Shown: positions 53,975 through 64,000, counted from the first letter of the stretch. The stretch: DNA of 64,000 nucleotides from Pseudomonadota bacterium (GCA_018971485.1 JAGXAQ010000008.1:1-64000), one strand, 5' to 3'. Notes: generated by a model not told the origin, from the sequence alone. Numbers and translations: made by a program.

Positions 53975-54340
53975 TTAAAACAACTCGATTAGGGGAGCGT
54001 CCAGCAGCATAATATGATTATCCTCTTCAACCACCTTAAGGGGAACAAGCCGTTTTCCTCCACATGGACCTCCAAGGCAGTACCCGCTTTCAGGGGCATA
54101 AATTGCGCCATGGGTTGAACAGATAAGATACTGACCGGAGCTATCAAAAAAATCTCCTTCCTGCCAATCCAGTTCAACCGGGACATGGGCACAACGGTTG
54201 ACATAGCCCCGTGGTCGCCCCTCATAACGAATAATAAAAGCTGAAAGCACCTCGCCATCAACCTCAATCTCGAAACGAAATCCCTTTCCCTGTTCCAAAA
54301 CCTGATCACTATCACATATCAGGCGTTTTGCATAAGCCAT
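53975..54340 (-). CDS. Rieske [2Fe-2S] ferredoxin-like protein
   Basis: A 121-residue soluble protein with the Rieske cluster motif CAHVPVELDW (CxH) and CSTHGAIYAPESGYC (CxxH). It probably carries electrons to an unidentified partner. Its start overlaps the end of the gph-like gene by 22 bases. Such small Rieske proteins stand between gph and sppA in many betaproteobacteria; their partner is not established. Confidence 0.88.
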   Translation of the reverse strand: MAYAKRLICDSDQVLEQGKGFRFEIEVDGEVLSAFIIRYEGRPRGYVNRCAHVPVELDWQEGDFFDSSGQYLICSTHGAIYAPESGYCLGGPCGGKRLVPLKVVEEDNHIMLLDAPLIELF

Positions 54341-54969
54341 GAACGCATCTCCGGATAGCTATGAACAATGGCTAACGGGGCCGCCACATTTAAAGCCTCC
54401 TGCAAATGGGCCCCAAAACTGACAGCAAGCCCTGCAACACCTGCATTAAGCGCCATAAACATGTCATGAGAGGTATCCCCAATCATGAGCACCCGATGAG
54501 GTTCGACATTCAACTTTTCCATCAACCGAAACAGCATTTCAGGATAAGGTTTCGATAAACACTCATCCGCACAACAACTTGCATCAAAAAACACTTCCAA
54601 TCCAGCCTCCCTGAAAGCAGTATCAAGTCCACGCCGGCTTTTTCCGGTTGCTACAGCCAGAAGAAACCCACGCTGCCGGCATTCAGCCAGAAGTTCACGG
54701 GCTCCATCAAAAAGCTTCTGGTTACCCGGCACAAGATAATGTTCCCGATAACACTCTATAAACAAAGCATGATCCTGGGGCCGAAGAACCGGTGCAATCA
54801 GTTCTATTGCCTCGGTCAATCCCAGGCCAATGACCTGCCTCGCCTGAGATTCAGAGGGGATAGCAATACTCATGTCAGCACAAGCGTTTTGAAGACTCAC
54901 AACAATATGAGCTACCGAATCTGATAACGTTCCATCCCAGTCAAACACCAGCAAATCAAATTTATTCAT
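54319..54969 (-). CDS. gph: HAD-family phosphatase (phosphoglycolate phosphatase-like)
   Basis: A 216-residue HAD hydrolase. Motif I is DLLVFDWDGTLSDS with the nucleophile Asp, motif II VATGKSRRGL, and motifs III/IV SKPYPEMLF and MIGDTSHDMFMALNAG. The length and the alpha-helical cap fit the Gph/YieH group. It is placed after rluC, as in related bacteria. The specific substrate is not proven by sequence. Confidence 0.85.
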   Translation of the reverse strand: MNKFDLLVFDWDGTLSDSVAHIVVSLQNACADMSIAIPSESQARQVIGLGLTEAIELIAPVLRPQDHALFIECYREHYLVPGNQKLFDGARELLAECRQRGFLLAVATGKSRRGLDTAFREAGLEVFFDASCCADECLSKPYPEMLFRLMEKLNVEPHRVLMIGDTSHDMFMALNAGVAGLAVSFGAHLQEALNVAAPLAIVHSYPEMRSWLMQNA

Positions 54970-54993
54970 AACTGAAACCCAAATAGCCAGTCA

Positions 54994-55929
54994 TCAGAGC
55001 CCCTGCCATGGGATTGACTTGTAAAATATTTCAAGATCCACAGGCAAGGGGGCTTCCAGAGCCAGCGGCTCTCCTGTTAAGGGATGACCGAAACGAAGCG
55101 TTCTTGCATGCAGGAACATCCGCTTCAAGCCTTGCTTGGCCAACCCGGCATTGTACGAATAATCCCCATATTTGTCGTCTCCTGCAATCGGATGCCCCTT
55201 ATGGGCAAGATGCACCCTGATCTGATGAGTGCGTCCAGTCTTAAGTTCAGCCTCTAGCAAAGTAAATTCATCACAGACCGCCTTGCAAGTAAATACCGTT
55301 CTGGATTCCTGCCCTCCCGCTTCTACCTGAACCCTTCTTTCCCCTGAAGCCAGGGCATATTTTTTCAGCGGCACATTAATTTCAAAATGAGTCTCCTGAA
55401 CCGACCCCTTGACCAAGGCCCAATAAAATTTATGTACCTGGCCTTTCCGAATCATCTCGTGCAACAAAACCAAGGCCCGCCTTTTTTTGGCAATCATGAT
55501 TAACCCGGAAGTCTCTCTATCCAGACGATGAACCAGCTCAAGACATTTCGCATGAGGACGACTGGATCGGATTTGCTCTATAAGCCCAAAGCTCACACCG
55601 CTACCTCCATGAACAGCAAGCCCTGAGGGTTTGTCCACCACCAACAGGGCATCATCCTCAAACACAACCCGAACCTGAACCACTGAAGATTTCTTCGGTA
55701 CAGCAGGAGGCTGTCCCATTCTTACTGGTGGAATGCGTACACGATCACCTGGCATGAGTCGATAAACAACATCAATACGCCTGCTATTGACCCGAACTTC
55801 CCCACTCCGTACGATACGATAGATATGACTTTTAGGCACACCCTTGAGCAGCTTAATCAAAAAATTGTCAATCCGCTGACCCTCGCTGGATTCATCTACA
55901 ACTTGAAATATTACAGAGTCTTTGATCAT
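54994..55929 (-). CDS. rluC: 23S rRNA pseudouridine synthase RluC
   Basis: A protein of about 311 residues with an S4 RNA-binding domain (SSEGQRIDNFLIKLLKGVPK) and the RluA-type catalytic domain with LVHRLDRETSGLIMIAKKR containing the catalytic Asp. It modifies uridines of 23S rRNA. The ATG at 55929 was chosen by length compared with E. coli RluC; an upstream ATG at 56010 would add 27 residues without homologous sequence. Divergent from rne. Confidence 0.9.
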   Translation of the reverse strand: MIKDSVIFQVVDESSEGQRIDNFLIKLLKGVPKSHIYRIVRSGEVRVNSRRIDVVYRLMPGDRVRIPPVRMGQPPAVPKKSSVVQVRVVFEDDALLVVDKPSGLAVHGGSGVSFGLIEQIRSSRPHAKCLELVHRLDRETSGLIMIAKKRRALVLLHEMIRKGQVHKFYWALVKGSVQETHFEINVPLKKYALASGERRVQVEAGGQESRTVFTCKAVCDEFTLLEAELKTGRTHQIRVHLAHKGHPIAGDDKYGDYSYNAGLAKQGLKRMFLHARTLRFGHPLTGEPLALEAPLPVDLEIFYKSIPWQGL

Positions 55930-56104
55930 ATTGAAAAACTTGCTTATACTTGTTAATGGAACGGTTTTGGGTTTTCTTGACGCCGAATGGCCATCATCAC
56001 TCACCATCAAACCGTATGAACAGTTTTGGTTAAGTCGCTCACCAGATAAAGTAGCGAGTGTAGACTAATGATAGACGCGCTCTCAAGCACAAGCAGATTT
56101 CCGT

Positions 56105-56127
56105 ACCCTGCCCAATGATGTCAGGGT
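56105..56127 (+). promoter_or_regulatory. Stem-loop in the rne leader region
   Basis: ACCCTG and CAGGGT form a six-base stem with an 11-base loop, between the divergent rluC and rne genes. It may be part of the rne 5' leader. Confidence 0.4.
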
Positions 56128-56247
56128 CTTTAAGTGACATAACCAGCATCATACCGAATCGTCGCGATCACCTATGACCGGATGTATTAACTTATCGAGT
56201 GAACCAAGATAGCAAGTATATCAGCTTATTGGACTGGTTTGTCCTGC

Positions 56248-56266
56248 CCCGTGTGCTGAGCGCGGG
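56248..56266 (+). promoter_or_regulatory. Hairpin covering the rne ribosome binding site
   Basis: CCCGTGT, loop GCTGA and GCGCGGG pair (with two G-U pairs) directly before the SD GGGAG at 56264-56268. The 3' arm includes part of the SD, so folding would limit translation. This fits autoregulation of RNase E through its leader, known in E. coli. Confidence 0.55.
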
Positions 56267-56278
56267 AGAACGTACAAA

Positions 56279-59080
56279 ATGAAAAGAATGTTGTTTAATG
56301 CAACCCAGGCAGAAGAACTGCGCGTTGCAATAGTAGATGGACAAAAACTCATTGATTTGGATATTGAGTCAGCAGGAAAGGAACAGCGCAAAAGTAATAT
56401 CTACAAAGGGATTATCACCCGGATTGAACCCAGCCTGGAAGCTGCCTTCATTGATTATGGAACAGATAGGCACGGCTTTCTTCCCTTCAAGGAAATTTCT
56501 CGCAGCAATTTCAGAAGCGGTGATCATGAGAGCCAGCAACGCCCTCGCATCCAGGATGTCCTCAAGGAAGGGCAAGAACTTATTGTACAGGTAGAAAAGG
56601 ATGAGCGAGGCAACAAAGGGGCAGCGCTAACCACCTTTATCAGCCTTGCAGGCCGCTATCTGGTGCTTATGCCCAACAATCCCCGCGGAGGCGGTGTTTC
56701 ACGCCGAGTAGAAGGGGATGAGCGTGTCGAGCTTCGTGATACCATTGCACAGCTTGAAGTTCCATCAGGCATGAGCATCATTGCCAGAACAGCTGGTATC
56801 GGCCGCTCACTGGAAGAGCTTAACTGGGATCTAACCTATCTGACCCAACTCTGGCGTGCCATCGAAACTGCCTCGGAAAGTCAAAAAGCCCCCTTCCTGA
56901 TATACCAGGAAGGCAGCCTTGTCATTCGCGCTATCCGGGATTATTTCCAGCCCGATATAGGCGAGATCCTCATTGACACCCCGCTCATTCATGAACAGGC
57001 ACTGCAGTTCATGAGTCATGTAATGCCACAGAATGTAAACCGGATCAAGTTCTACAAGGATGATACTCCCCTTTTCTCCCGGTTTCAGATTGAACACCAG
57101 ATTGAAACCGCCTACTCTCGTGAAGTCGCTCTTCCTGCTGGTGGAGCTATCGTTATCGACCATACAGAGGCACTGGTTTCAATTGACGTCAACTCAGCCC
57201 GGGCTACCCGGGGTACCGATATTGAAACAACTGCACTTAACACCAACCTGGAAGCGGCCGAAGAAATAGCAAGGCAACTCAGATTAAGGGATCTGGGCGG
57301 GCTCATTGTCATTGATTTCATTGACATGGAAAATCCACGTAACCAGAGGGAGGTTGAAAACCGGTTACGCGATGCCCTGCACTATGACCGGGCACGTGTC
57401 CAGACTGGAAAGATTTCCCGCTTTGGGCTCCTGGAGCTTTCCCGCCAAAGACTTCAACCTTCTTTGGGTGAGACCAGCCACATCCCTTGTCCACGCTGCC
57501 ATGGCACAGGCCATATCCGTGGAACGGAATCTTCTGCCCTGCATATCTTGCGTATCCTTGAAGAAGAAGCGATGAAGGAACATTCTGCCGCCGTACACGC
57601 CCAGGTTCCCGTTGATGTTGCCACTTTCCTCCTTAACGAAAAACGGGCGGACATTCACAGCATCGAAAGCAGACTCAAGGTGGATATTGTCCTTATCCCC
57701 AATACCCTTCTTGAAACTCCTCATTATTCCGTCAACCGGTTACGTCATGATGAAATTGATGATATGGAGATCAAACCCAGTTACCGTATGGTGGAAACTC
57801 CGACAGAACCAAGCCTGGTTGAGACAACTGAAATGGCTCACCCTATCCCCATGCAAGCAGCAGTTCAGGGTATCACCCCTCAAGGAGTAGCGCCTGGCAC
57901 CACTTCGCGGGGTATTTTTTCCCGTATCTCAAACTGGCTTCAGCAGTTGGGGGCAGAAACTGATTCAGGACGCTCTCAATCAACACCCAAGGATAAACAC
58001 CAAACAACCTCAACAACCCGTGCAGAACACCAAGCCCATGACTCCCATCGCAACGACAACCGTCGTAATTCAGGTCAACGCAGTAACAGGGACAACCGCA
58101 CGCGTTCCGGGCAACGCCATGAAACCAGCCCTGCATCTCTAGACAAACCAATAGAACGCTTAAATGAAAAAAACCAGTCAGCGACTGCTGCCGAGTCAAC
58201 CACACCAGGTCAAACCAGGCAAGGACGGCCCAATAACAATCGCCGCAACACGAATGAACGTGGAGAGGGAAATCAAGACCCGCGCCGACATCGGGATCCC
58301 AACAAAAAATTCCAGCAAGCTGACCGGACAGAAGAAAGGAACTCTCGACCTACACGCGATATCCGTCAGAATTCCAGCATTCAGCCTGTTTCCCAGCCAA
58401 ATGAAACCGCGGCTTCATCAGATAACGGACCCAGGCAGGAACCCCACGCAGCCAGCAATATAGAAATATCCACTGAAACACAAACTGTACCAGCGAACTT
58501 TATAGCCCCTCCTATTGATGCATCCCACCAGGAATCTTTGGTTGAACCAGCCAAGGAAAGCATGGACAAAATAGCCCAGACAGAACAGGCCTTTCCTCCA
58601 GCGCAAAAAGATGAGGCGCCATCCCGCCGTAACAATACCCGCAGACGGCGTCGCCCTGCAACTGAACAGGATTCTACTGTCAAAACAACAGACACACCCC
58701 CTTCAGCTGAACAACAGGCAGAGCTGGAACTGGAACAAAAACCTGATACTCCAACTCCTTCGCGCCGGACACGTGAGAAAAAACCTGCAGCCAAAAAAGC
58801 TGGCCCTCAACCTGAGAACAAGAAGGAGGCCCTTCCCCAGAAACAGGCCAGAGAGGCGAACCAGACCAAAACAAGAAAACCAGTAAAACCTGATTTAAGC
58901 ACACCTATCATTCCAGATCTCATTCAGGTGGAAACACGTTCCAGGCCGGAGGCAACATCTGCCACTCCCCAATCCAGCAATAAACAGGCTAAATCCACCT
59001 CTAAACGCTGGACGCCAACCCCTCTTCCCCTGGATGAAGAAGGCCCCATGGTTCAAGTAGAAACCAAACCAAAAGGTTAG
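56279..59080 (+). CDS. rne: Ribonuclease E
   Basis: A 933-residue endoribonuclease. Order: S1-type RNA-binding region (residues about 38-120, [20 protein letters not shown]), 5'-sensor and RNase H-like parts, then the catalytic DNase I-like region with [13 protein letters not shown] and [11 protein letters not shown] carrying the two metal-binding aspartates. The Zn-link CPRCHGTGH near residue 402 holds the tetramer. The last 400 residues are low-complexity, Arg/Gln/Thr/Pro-rich, with [11 protein letters not shown], and would form a disordered scaffold for a degradosome. GGGAG precedes the ATG by ten bases but lies in a hairpin. A strong terminator follows. Confidence 0.95.
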   Translation: MKRMLFNATQAEELRVAIVDGQKLIDLDIESAGKEQRKSNIYKGIITRIEPSLEAAFIDYGTDRHGFLPFKEISRSNFRSGDHESQQRPRIQDVLKEGQELIVQVEKDERGNKGAALTTFISLAGRYLVLMPNNPRGGGVSRRVEGDERVELRDTIAQLEVPSGMSIIARTAGIGRSLEELNWDLTYLTQLWRAIETASESQKAPFLIYQEGSLVIRAIRDYFQPDIGEILIDTPLIHEQALQFMSHVMPQNVNRIKFYKDDTPLFSRFQIEHQIETAYSREVALPAGGAIVIDHTEALVSIDVNSARATRGTDIETTALNTNLEAAEEIARQLRLRDLGGLIVIDFIDMENPRNQREVENRLRDALHYDRARVQTGKISRFGLLELSRQRLQPSLGETSHIPCPRCHGTGHIRGTESSALHILRILEEEAMKEHSAAVHAQVPVDVATFLLNEKRADIHSIESRLKVDIVLIPNTLLETPHYSVNRLRHDEIDDMEIKPSYRMVETPTEPSLVETTEMAHPIPMQAAVQGITPQGVAPGTTSRGIFSRISNWLQQLGAETDSGRSQSTPKDKHQTTSTTRAEHQAHDSHRNDNRRNSGQRSNRDNRTRSGQRHETSPASLDKPIERLNEKNQSATAAESTTPGQTRQGRPNNNRRNTNERGEGNQDPRRHRDPNKKFQQADRTEERNSRPTRDIRQNSSIQPVSQPNETAASSDNGPRQEPHAASNIEISTETQTVPANFIAPPIDASHQESLVEPAKESMDKIAQTEQAFPPAQKDEAPSRRNNTRRRRRPATEQDSTVKTTDTPPSAEQQAELELEQKPDTPTPSRRTREKKPAAKKAGPQPENKKEALPQKQAREANQTKTRKPVKPDLSTPIIPDLIQVETRSRPEATSATPQSSNKQAKSTSKRWTPTPLPLDEEGPMVQVETKPKG

Positions 59081-59103
59081 GAAAACCCTAACCCATAGGA
59101 CCC

Positions 59104-59143
59104 ATTTCCCCTTAGAATGTTTCATTCAAGGGGAAATTTCTTT
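59104..59143 (+). terminator. Rho-independent terminator of rne
   Basis: ATTTCCCCTT and AAGGGGAAAT form a perfect ten-base stem, extended inside by GAATG/CATTC with one bulged A, followed by TTTCTTTC, 24 bases after the rne stop. Confidence 0.9.
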
Positions 59144-59281
59144 CCTGTAATGCTTTTTGGTGTTACCCCTTGTTTTTTCTATCCCTAAATCGGCTATTAA
59201 AAGGTAAATGAACACGGATAGGTAAATGAGCGATTTCAACATGCCCTTTGTCCAAATCCTCTTATTCAATAAAACATAAAA

Positions 59282-60361
59282 GTGCAGGACATCAAAATCT
59301 TACGTATCTGCTTTTTTTCAACACTATTCATCCTGCTCTGGTCAGGGGCTATAAAAACGGCCAGTGCACAATCCAATCAACCTGTTTTAACCTCGCTACA
59401 ACTGTTCACTGAAACTGTATCAGTTCTCAAAGGTGGAATGGCTCATGCCACTCGCTATGACAAAGTTCTGGAGGGTAGTCTTGAAACAGATACACAGGCA
59501 GATGGCCTATGGTCTGGTGGGCGGGCTAAAATCTCCCTTTATCACATCTCAAGCGGACACCCAAGCAGTACCCTTATTGGTGATGAGCAAGGTGCAAGCA
59601 ATCTTGATGCACCTGATGAAACCAGAATCTATGAGGCTTGGTACCAACAAAGATTTCCCTATCATCAAGCCCTTCTGAAAACCGGACTTATTGATTTAAA
59701 CCAGACATTCGATGTAACAAGGGATGCAGGATTATTCCTGAATGCTTCTTTCGGGGTAACACCAACCCTCTCGCTTGATACTAACGCTTCCATTTACCCT
59801 ATCCCTGGAGCTGCCATTGTGGCAGAAGCCTCTTTTCACGGCTACAAAGGGTTGGCAGGGCTTTTCCAGGCCCATCCTCTGGATAGGCAACATTTCATAC
59901 ACCACGGACTCATGCAGATTCTTGAAATCAACCATGACGGAATAAAACTTGGAGCCTGGCAACAAAACGGGCCAACAACAAGCTCGAATGCAGGTTTATA
60001 TGGAATAGCTGACAAAACCCTCTACAAATCAGGAAATGGTGCACGTCTGGCAGGGTTTATACAATTAGGGGCAAGTCGCTCAACTATCAATTCCATCCCC
60101 TATTTTACAGGGGGGGGACTGGTTCTGTCAGGCTTCTATCCAACCCGGCGAGAGGATGTGGCCGGCATCGGTTTTGCCAATGCCGCTACACGTGGGCCAG
60201 GGGCTGCCGCAGAAACTTCAATTGAAGTCACCTACTCTGCACCCATAACCCACCGACTCATACTCCAACCGGATTTTCAGCTTATTCTTCATCCGGGTGG
60301 ACTAGAAGCCTCTCCACGCGCTGAGGTGTTTCTTCTACGGGCACAATGGATTCTTTTTTAA
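59282..60361 (+). CDS. OprB-type carbohydrate-selective porin
   Basis: A 359-residue outer-membrane protein. A signal peptide is seen (ICFFSTLFILLWSGAIKTASA-Q, cleaved near residue 29). The body matches the OprB family: RIYEAWYQQRFP, KTGLIDLNQTFDV, LFLNASFGVTP, and alternating amphipathic strands throughout, ending with a C-terminal phenylalanine (AQWILF), the usual OmpA/BAM signal. It is read from GTG at 59282, the only good start in frame; the SD is weak. OprB proteins take up sugars, but specificity cannot be read. A short direct repeat lies upstream. Confidence 0.82.
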   Translation: MQDIKILRICFFSTLFILLWSGAIKTASAQSNQPVLTSLQLFTETVSVLKGGMAHATRYDKVLEGSLETDTQADGLWSGGRAKISLYHISSGHPSSTLIGDEQGASNLDAPDETRIYEAWYQQRFPYHQALLKTGLIDLNQTFDVTRDAGLFLNASFGVTPTLSLDTNASIYPIPGAAIVAEASFHGYKGLAGLFQAHPLDRQHFIHHGLMQILEINHDGIKLGAWQQNGPTTSSNAGLYGIADKTLYKSGNGARLAGFIQLGASRSTINSIPYFTGGGLVLSGFYPTRREDVAGIGFANAATRGPGAAAETSIEVTYSAPITHRLILQPDFQLILHPGGLEASPRAEVFLLRAQWILF

Positions 60362-60439
60362 TCACTCGGTTTAAGGTTTAATCATCCGGACAAGCAAACA
60401 GCCCTTGATACAAGACAAGCTAACACAGAAAATCCCCAA

Positions 60440-62473
60440 TCAAATCTCCATCACATCTCCTGCACCAAAAAGCAGCTGCTTCATCAACTTTAGCTCATCC
60501 CGCAAAAGGGCGGCACGTTCGAACTCCAGATTCTTTGCCGCTGATAGCATCGCCTTTTCCAAGCGCTTGATTTCCTTGGCTGCCGTTTTTTCATCCATAT
60601 TTTTAATGGTGCGGCGTGCTTTTTCTTCACGCAACGTTTTGTTAGCGGATTCAGGATCATAAATACCATCAATAATGTCCTTGATGCCTTTATTGACACC
60701 CCGTGGAACAATATGGTTTATTTCATTAAAAAGAATCTGTTTCTCCCGCCGGCGCTCCGTTTCACCAATAGCTTTTTTCATGGAATCCGTCATGCGGTCA
60801 GCATAAAGAATCGCAGTGCCATTAAGATTTCTTGCTGCCCGGCCAATAGTCTGAATCAAAGAGCGGGCAGAACGCAAGAACCCTTCTTTGTCAGCATCCA
60901 GAATAGCCACCAGTGAAACCTCAGGAATATCCAATCCCTCGCGCAACAAGTTAATGCCAACAAGAACATCAAATTCGCCAAGGCGCAAATCCCGAATAAT
61001 TTCAACCCGCTCAACCGTATCAATATCTGAATGCAGATAACGGACACGAGCACCATGCTCGGTTAAATAATCGGTCAAGTCTTCAGCCATACGTTTGGTG
61101 AGTGTTGTGACCAATATACGCTCACCCAAACCCACCCTTAAAGTGATCTCCGATAACAAATCATCCACCTGTGTCTGGGCGGGACGAACTTCAATCCTGG
61201 GATCCACAAGGCCGGTGGGGCGCACAAGCTGCTCAACAACCTGCGCTGAGTGCTGTGCTTCATAATCCGCAGGTGTTGCAGACACAAAAACTGTTTGACG
61301 CATGACTTTCTCGAATTCTTCAAACTTGAGTGGCCGGTTATCAATGGCCGAAGGGAGCCTGAAACCATAATCCACAAGGTTTTCCTTACGTGCACGGTCT
61401 CCTTTGTACATTCCACCAATCTGGGGCACGGTAACATGGCTCTCATCAATGATCATCAAGGCATCCGGTGGCAGATAGTCAATAAGGGTAGGAGGGGGCT
61501 CTCCAGGCTGACGCCCGGACAAATGACGTGAATAATTTTCAATTCCTTTGCAAAAACCAAGCTCGTTGAGCATTTCCAGATCAAAACGGGTACGCTGTTC
61601 AATCCGCTGAAGCTCAACCAACTGATTTTGACTCTGAAAGTACATCATACGATCACGCAGCTCCTCTTTTATGGCTTCAATCGCACGTAAAGTCGTCTCG
61701 CGAGGCGTGACATAATGACTAGATGGATAAACCGTATAACGGCCTACCTTCTGAAGAATCTGGCCAGTAAGAGGGTCAAACATTAGAAGGGTCTCAACTT
61801 CATCATCAAAAAGACTTACCCTAAGTGCATGTTCAGCATTTTCTGCAGGAAAGACATCAATTACATCACCACGTACCCGAAAGGTTCCCCTTGCAAAATC
61901 CACCTCGTTCCGGTCGTACTGCATCTGGGTTAAGCGACGAATGATCTCGCGCTGCCCTACCTTGTCCCCTTCATGCAGATGCAGAATCATTGCATGATAA
62001 TCCACCGGATCTCCGATACCATAAATGGCCGATACGGTTGCCACTATAATGGCGTCCTTGCGTTCAAGAAGAGCCTTGGTTGCAGACAGCCTCATCTGCT
62101 CAATATGCTCATTAATGGATGAATCTTTTTCAATAAAAAGATCCCGGGATGGGACATAAGCTTCAGGTTGATAATAATCGTAATACGAGACAAAATATTC
62201 CACGGCATTATGCGGAAAAAACTCCCGCATTTCAGAATAAAGCTGGGCGGCTAACGTCTTGTTCGGTGCCATGATCATGGCAGGACGACCTAATCTTGCA
62301 ATTGCATTGGCAATTGTATAGGTCTTGCCTGAACCGGTAACGCCCAAAAGGGTCTGAAATGATAAGCCACTATCAAACCCCTCAACCAGCTTGTCAATCG
62401 CCTGAGGCTGATCCCCTGCTGGAAGAAAAGGTTGAAAGAGCTTATAAGGGCTATTGGGGAAAGTAACAATCAC
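60440..62473 (-). CDS. uvrB: Excinuclease ABC subunit B
   Basis: A 677-residue DNA-repair helicase-like protein. Walker A is [10 protein letters not shown], then the DNA-binding beta-hairpin [12 protein letters not shown], helicase motifs DESHVTVPQ and QTIGRAARN, and the C-terminal UVR domain [20 protein letters not shown] for UvrA/UvrC contact. The start was put at GTG 62473 ([16 protein letters not shown]) because an extended -10 promoter ends at 62506, so a TTG start at 62506 would lie inside the promoter. No strong SD. Divergent from the aminotransferase gene. Confidence 0.94.
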   Translation of the reverse strand: MIVTFPNSPYKLFQPFLPAGDQPQAIDKLVEGFDSGLSFQTLLGVTGSGKTYTIANAIARLGRPAMIMAPNKTLAAQLYSEMREFFPHNAVEYFVSYYDYYQPEAYVPSRDLFIEKDSSINEHIEQMRLSATKALLERKDAIIVATVSAIYGIGDPVDYHAMILHLHEGDKVGQREIIRRLTQMQYDRNEVDFARGTFRVRGDVIDVFPAENAEHALRVSLFDDEVETLLMFDPLTGQILQKVGRYTVYPSSHYVTPRETTLRAIEAIKEELRDRMMYFQSQNQLVELQRIEQRTRFDLEMLNELGFCKGIENYSRHLSGRQPGEPPPTLIDYLPPDALMIIDESHVTVPQIGGMYKGDRARKENLVDYGFRLPSAIDNRPLKFEEFEKVMRQTVFVSATPADYEAQHSAQVVEQLVRPTGLVDPRIEVRPAQTQVDDLLSEITLRVGLGERILVTTLTKRMAEDLTDYLTEHGARVRYLHSDIDTVERVEIIRDLRLGEFDVLVGINLLREGLDIPEVSLVAILDADKEGFLRSARSLIQTIGRAARNLNGTAILYADRMTDSMKKAIGETERRREKQILFNEINHIVPRGVNKGIKDIIDGIYDPESANKTLREEKARRTIKNMDEKTAAKEIKRLEKAMLSAAKNLEFERAALLRDELKLMKQLLFGAGDVMEI

Positions 62474-62505
62474 AGGTAAAATATTCTGATATCCATATCT
62501 GCACA

Positions 62506-62514
62506 ATTATATCA
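62506..62514 (-). promoter_or_regulatory. Extended -10 promoter of uvrB
   Basis: TGATATAAT on the minus strand is a perfect extended -10 (TGnTATAAT). Transcription would begin near 62499, giving a leader of about 25 bases to the GTG at 62473. No convincing -35 was found at the right distance, as allowed for extended -10 promoters. Confidence 0.6.
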
Positions 62515-62552
62515 TGCAGACACAGTAACTTCATTTTTGCAAGGACAGGATT

Positions 62553-63746
62553 TTGGAGCTCTCACACCGTGTTCAGGCCATCAAGCCTTCCCCGACGCTA
62601 GCCGTCACTTCCCGTGCAGCCCGGCTTAAATCTGAAGGGCATGACATCATCAGTCTGGGGGCTGGTGAGCCTGATTTCGATACCCCTGCCCATATCAAGC
62701 AGGCGGCTATTGAGGGAATTAACAAAGGATATACCAAATACACTGATGTCGGTGGCACGCCCACTTTAAAAAAAGCAGTCGCCCATAAATTCAAGCGTGA
62801 AAATGGCATCCAGTATCAAACCCGCCAAATCCTGGTATCCTGTGGCGGCAAGCAAAGCTTCTTCAATCTCGTACAGGCTTTGATCAACCCTGGGGATGAA
62901 ATCATTATTCCGGCACCTTACTGGGTCTCTTACCCGGACATCGTAATACTTGCTGGAGGCACACCGGTTTTTATAGATGCAGGCATTAATCAAGGTTTCA
63001 AAATCACCCCTGAACAGCTTGAAATGAGCATTACCCCCCGTACACGGCTGGTAGTCATCAATAGTCCGGGCAATCCCAGCGGGGCAGTCTATACCATTGA
63101 GGAACTTGCAGCGCTTGGGAAAATCATAGCTCGTCACCCTAATATCGTTATAGCCAGTGATGACATGTACGAACATGTTAACCTTTCAGGTAAACCTTTC
63201 GTCAACATCCTCAATGCCTGCCCCGATCTATATGACCGCACCCTTCTTCTAAACGGGGTATCCAAAGCGTATGCAATGACTGGATGGCGTATCGGATATG
63301 CAGCAGGACCGGAAAAAATTATCACCGCCATGACAAACGTACAGTCACAAAGCACTTCCAATCCAAGTTCTATCTCTCAAGTAGCCGCGCTTGCCGCGCT
63401 TGAAGGCTCTCAAGACTGTATCACACCAATGGTAAAAGCTTTCAGACAGCGCCATGAATTTGTCGTCAACGCCCTTAATGCTATAAAAGGGGTTCAATGC
63501 CTTAAATCTGGTGGCGCTTTTTATGCTTTTCCCCACGTTCAGGAAGCGATTCAACAACTTCACAAGACAAACCAGCTTTCAAGGGCTGACGATATCGCCT
63601 TATCTGAATTTTTACTTGAAAAAGCAGAAGTAGCAGTCGTTCCTGGATCAGCATTTGGCATGGAAGGTTATATCAGGCTTTCATTTGCCACATCCATGAA
63701 CAATCTTGAAAAAGCACTGGCCAGGATTACTCAAATCCTGTCCTAG
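62553..63746 (+). CDS. Aspartate aminotransferase (class I, AspAT-Ib type)
   Basis: A 397-residue PLP aminotransferase. Signature parts are IISLGAGEPDFDTPAHIK, the PYWVSYPD region, NSPGNPSGAVY, and the PLP lysine in LNGVSKAYAMTGWRIGYAAGP. It transfers the amino group of aspartate (or glutamate) to 2-oxoglutarate (or oxaloacetate); related enzymes also act on other amino acids. The TTG at 62553 is the start: AAGGA lies before it and homologues begin with the same MxLSxRVxxIKPSPT pattern. Divergent from uvrB. Confidence 0.9.
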   Translation: MELSHRVQAIKPSPTLAVTSRAARLKSEGHDIISLGAGEPDFDTPAHIKQAAIEGINKGYTKYTDVGGTPTLKKAVAHKFKRENGIQYQTRQILVSCGGKQSFFNLVQALINPGDEIIIPAPYWVSYPDIVILAGGTPVFIDAGINQGFKITPEQLEMSITPRTRLVVINSPGNPSGAVYTIEELAALGKIIARHPNIVIASDDMYEHVNLSGKPFVNILNACPDLYDRTLLLNGVSKAYAMTGWRIGYAAGPEKIITAMTNVQSQSTSNPSSISQVAALAALEGSQDCITPMVKAFRQRHEFVVNALNAIKGVQCLKSGGAFYAFPHVQEAIQQLHKTNQLSRADDIALSEFLLEKAEVAVVPGSAFGMEGYIRLSFATSMNNLEKALARITQILS

Positions 63747-64000
63747 GATATCCCTACTTCAATACTGGATGCCCTATGTGAAACCCAGGTAAACAAAGCC
63801 ATCCAGTGCATAAAAAATCAACTTTTCATATTTGCCTGGAAAATATAGGGGGCAATGCCCAGCAAAGAAATTTGACAGCAGAGCACGGAGCATTCCAGTC
63901 TCAATGCACTAAACCACGCATATTGAAACAGGGTCATATGTTTATCATATACCACACTATCCTAAGTTAAACGCAACAGGAACGCGGCCAAACATAATAT
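63747..64000. other. Intergenic region at the right edge
   Basis: 254 bases after the aminotransferase gene without a supported gene. ACTGGATG at 63764-63771 and CATCCAGT at 63800-63807 form an eight-base stem with a long loop and a following A-rich stretch; it could be a weak terminator but lacks a U tract close to the stem. Confidence 0.5.

Noticed and set aside
63764-63807. Long-loop inverted repeat after the aminotransferase gene as a terminator
   Set aside because: Loop is about 28 bases, stem only eight, and the T tract is missing; kept only as a note.
1-64000. CRISPR arrays, tRNA/rRNA genes, insertion sequences, prophage
   Set aside because: No regularly spaced repeats, cloverleaf-like regions, transposase or phage gene were recognised by eye; a tRNAscan or IS search would be decisive.

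Overview
The window looks like a contiguous chromosome segment of a betaproteobacterium with moderate GC content (Burkholderiales, Nitrosomonadales or Neisseriales type; I cannot name the genus). The best evidence is gene order. rne diverges from rluC, gph-like, Rieske and sppA, followed by an rsmI-like methylase and maf, then yceD-rpmF-plsX-fabH-fabD-fabG-acpP-fabF-pabC-mltG-tmk-holB-pilZ-tatD. This layout is characteristic of that class. No tRNA, rRNA, CRISPR array, insertion sequence or prophage gene was seen, so the window appears to be stable core genome with some accessory metabolic genes.

Layout. 1-5.4 kb: the 3' part of a cyclic-nucleotide-binding/DUF1003 membrane protein, a VOC protein, a DODA-type dioxygenase, a DUF2789 protein, an ABC-F ATPase and thioredoxin 2. 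5.4-10.3 kb: surface polysaccharide genes (galE, a 974-residue glycosyltransferase-methyltransferase-glycosyltransferase fusion, and a divergent small glycosyltransferase). 10.4-16.5 kb: pepN, a DEDDh exonuclease and parC. 16.9-24.1 kb: an orphan 58-residue membrane peptide, an exported adenosine-deaminase-like protein lacking most catalytic residues, the divergent metR/metE pair with a consensus MetR box, a CopD-like membrane protein and a PAP2 phosphatase. 24.1-35.2 kb: an NAD-dependent molybdenum formate dehydrogenase operon (fdsG-fdsB-fdsA-fdhD-fdsD plus a TPR gene) and an aldehyde dehydrogenase. Each is divergent from one of two paralogous ModE-like regulators. 35.2-40.4 kb: a methyltransferase, a fatty-acid-hydroxylase-family membrane protein, a CPA1 antiporter and parE, all on the minus strand. 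40.5-51.4 kb: the fatty acid synthesis/replication operon, closed by a clear terminator after tatD. 51.4-59.1 kb: maf, an rsmI-like methylase, sppA, Rieske, gph-like, rluC and rne. 59.2-64 kb: an OprB-type porin, uvrB and an aspartate-type aminotransferase.

How the genes work together. The fds operon would oxidise formate to CO2 and pass electrons to NAD+, and the neighbouring aldehyde dehydrogenase may feed or parallel such C1 or small-aldehyde oxidation. The two paralogous regulators and a shared sequence element in both divergent promoters (30780-30808 and 33961-33991) suggest a single duplicated regulatory module controlling both; this is the most interesting unreported-looking signal in the window. 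Other points worth a second look are the deaminase-like pseudoenzyme, the small membrane peptide, the three-domain glycosyltransferase, the HPHSD motif in ParC and the hairpin covering the rne ribosome binding site.
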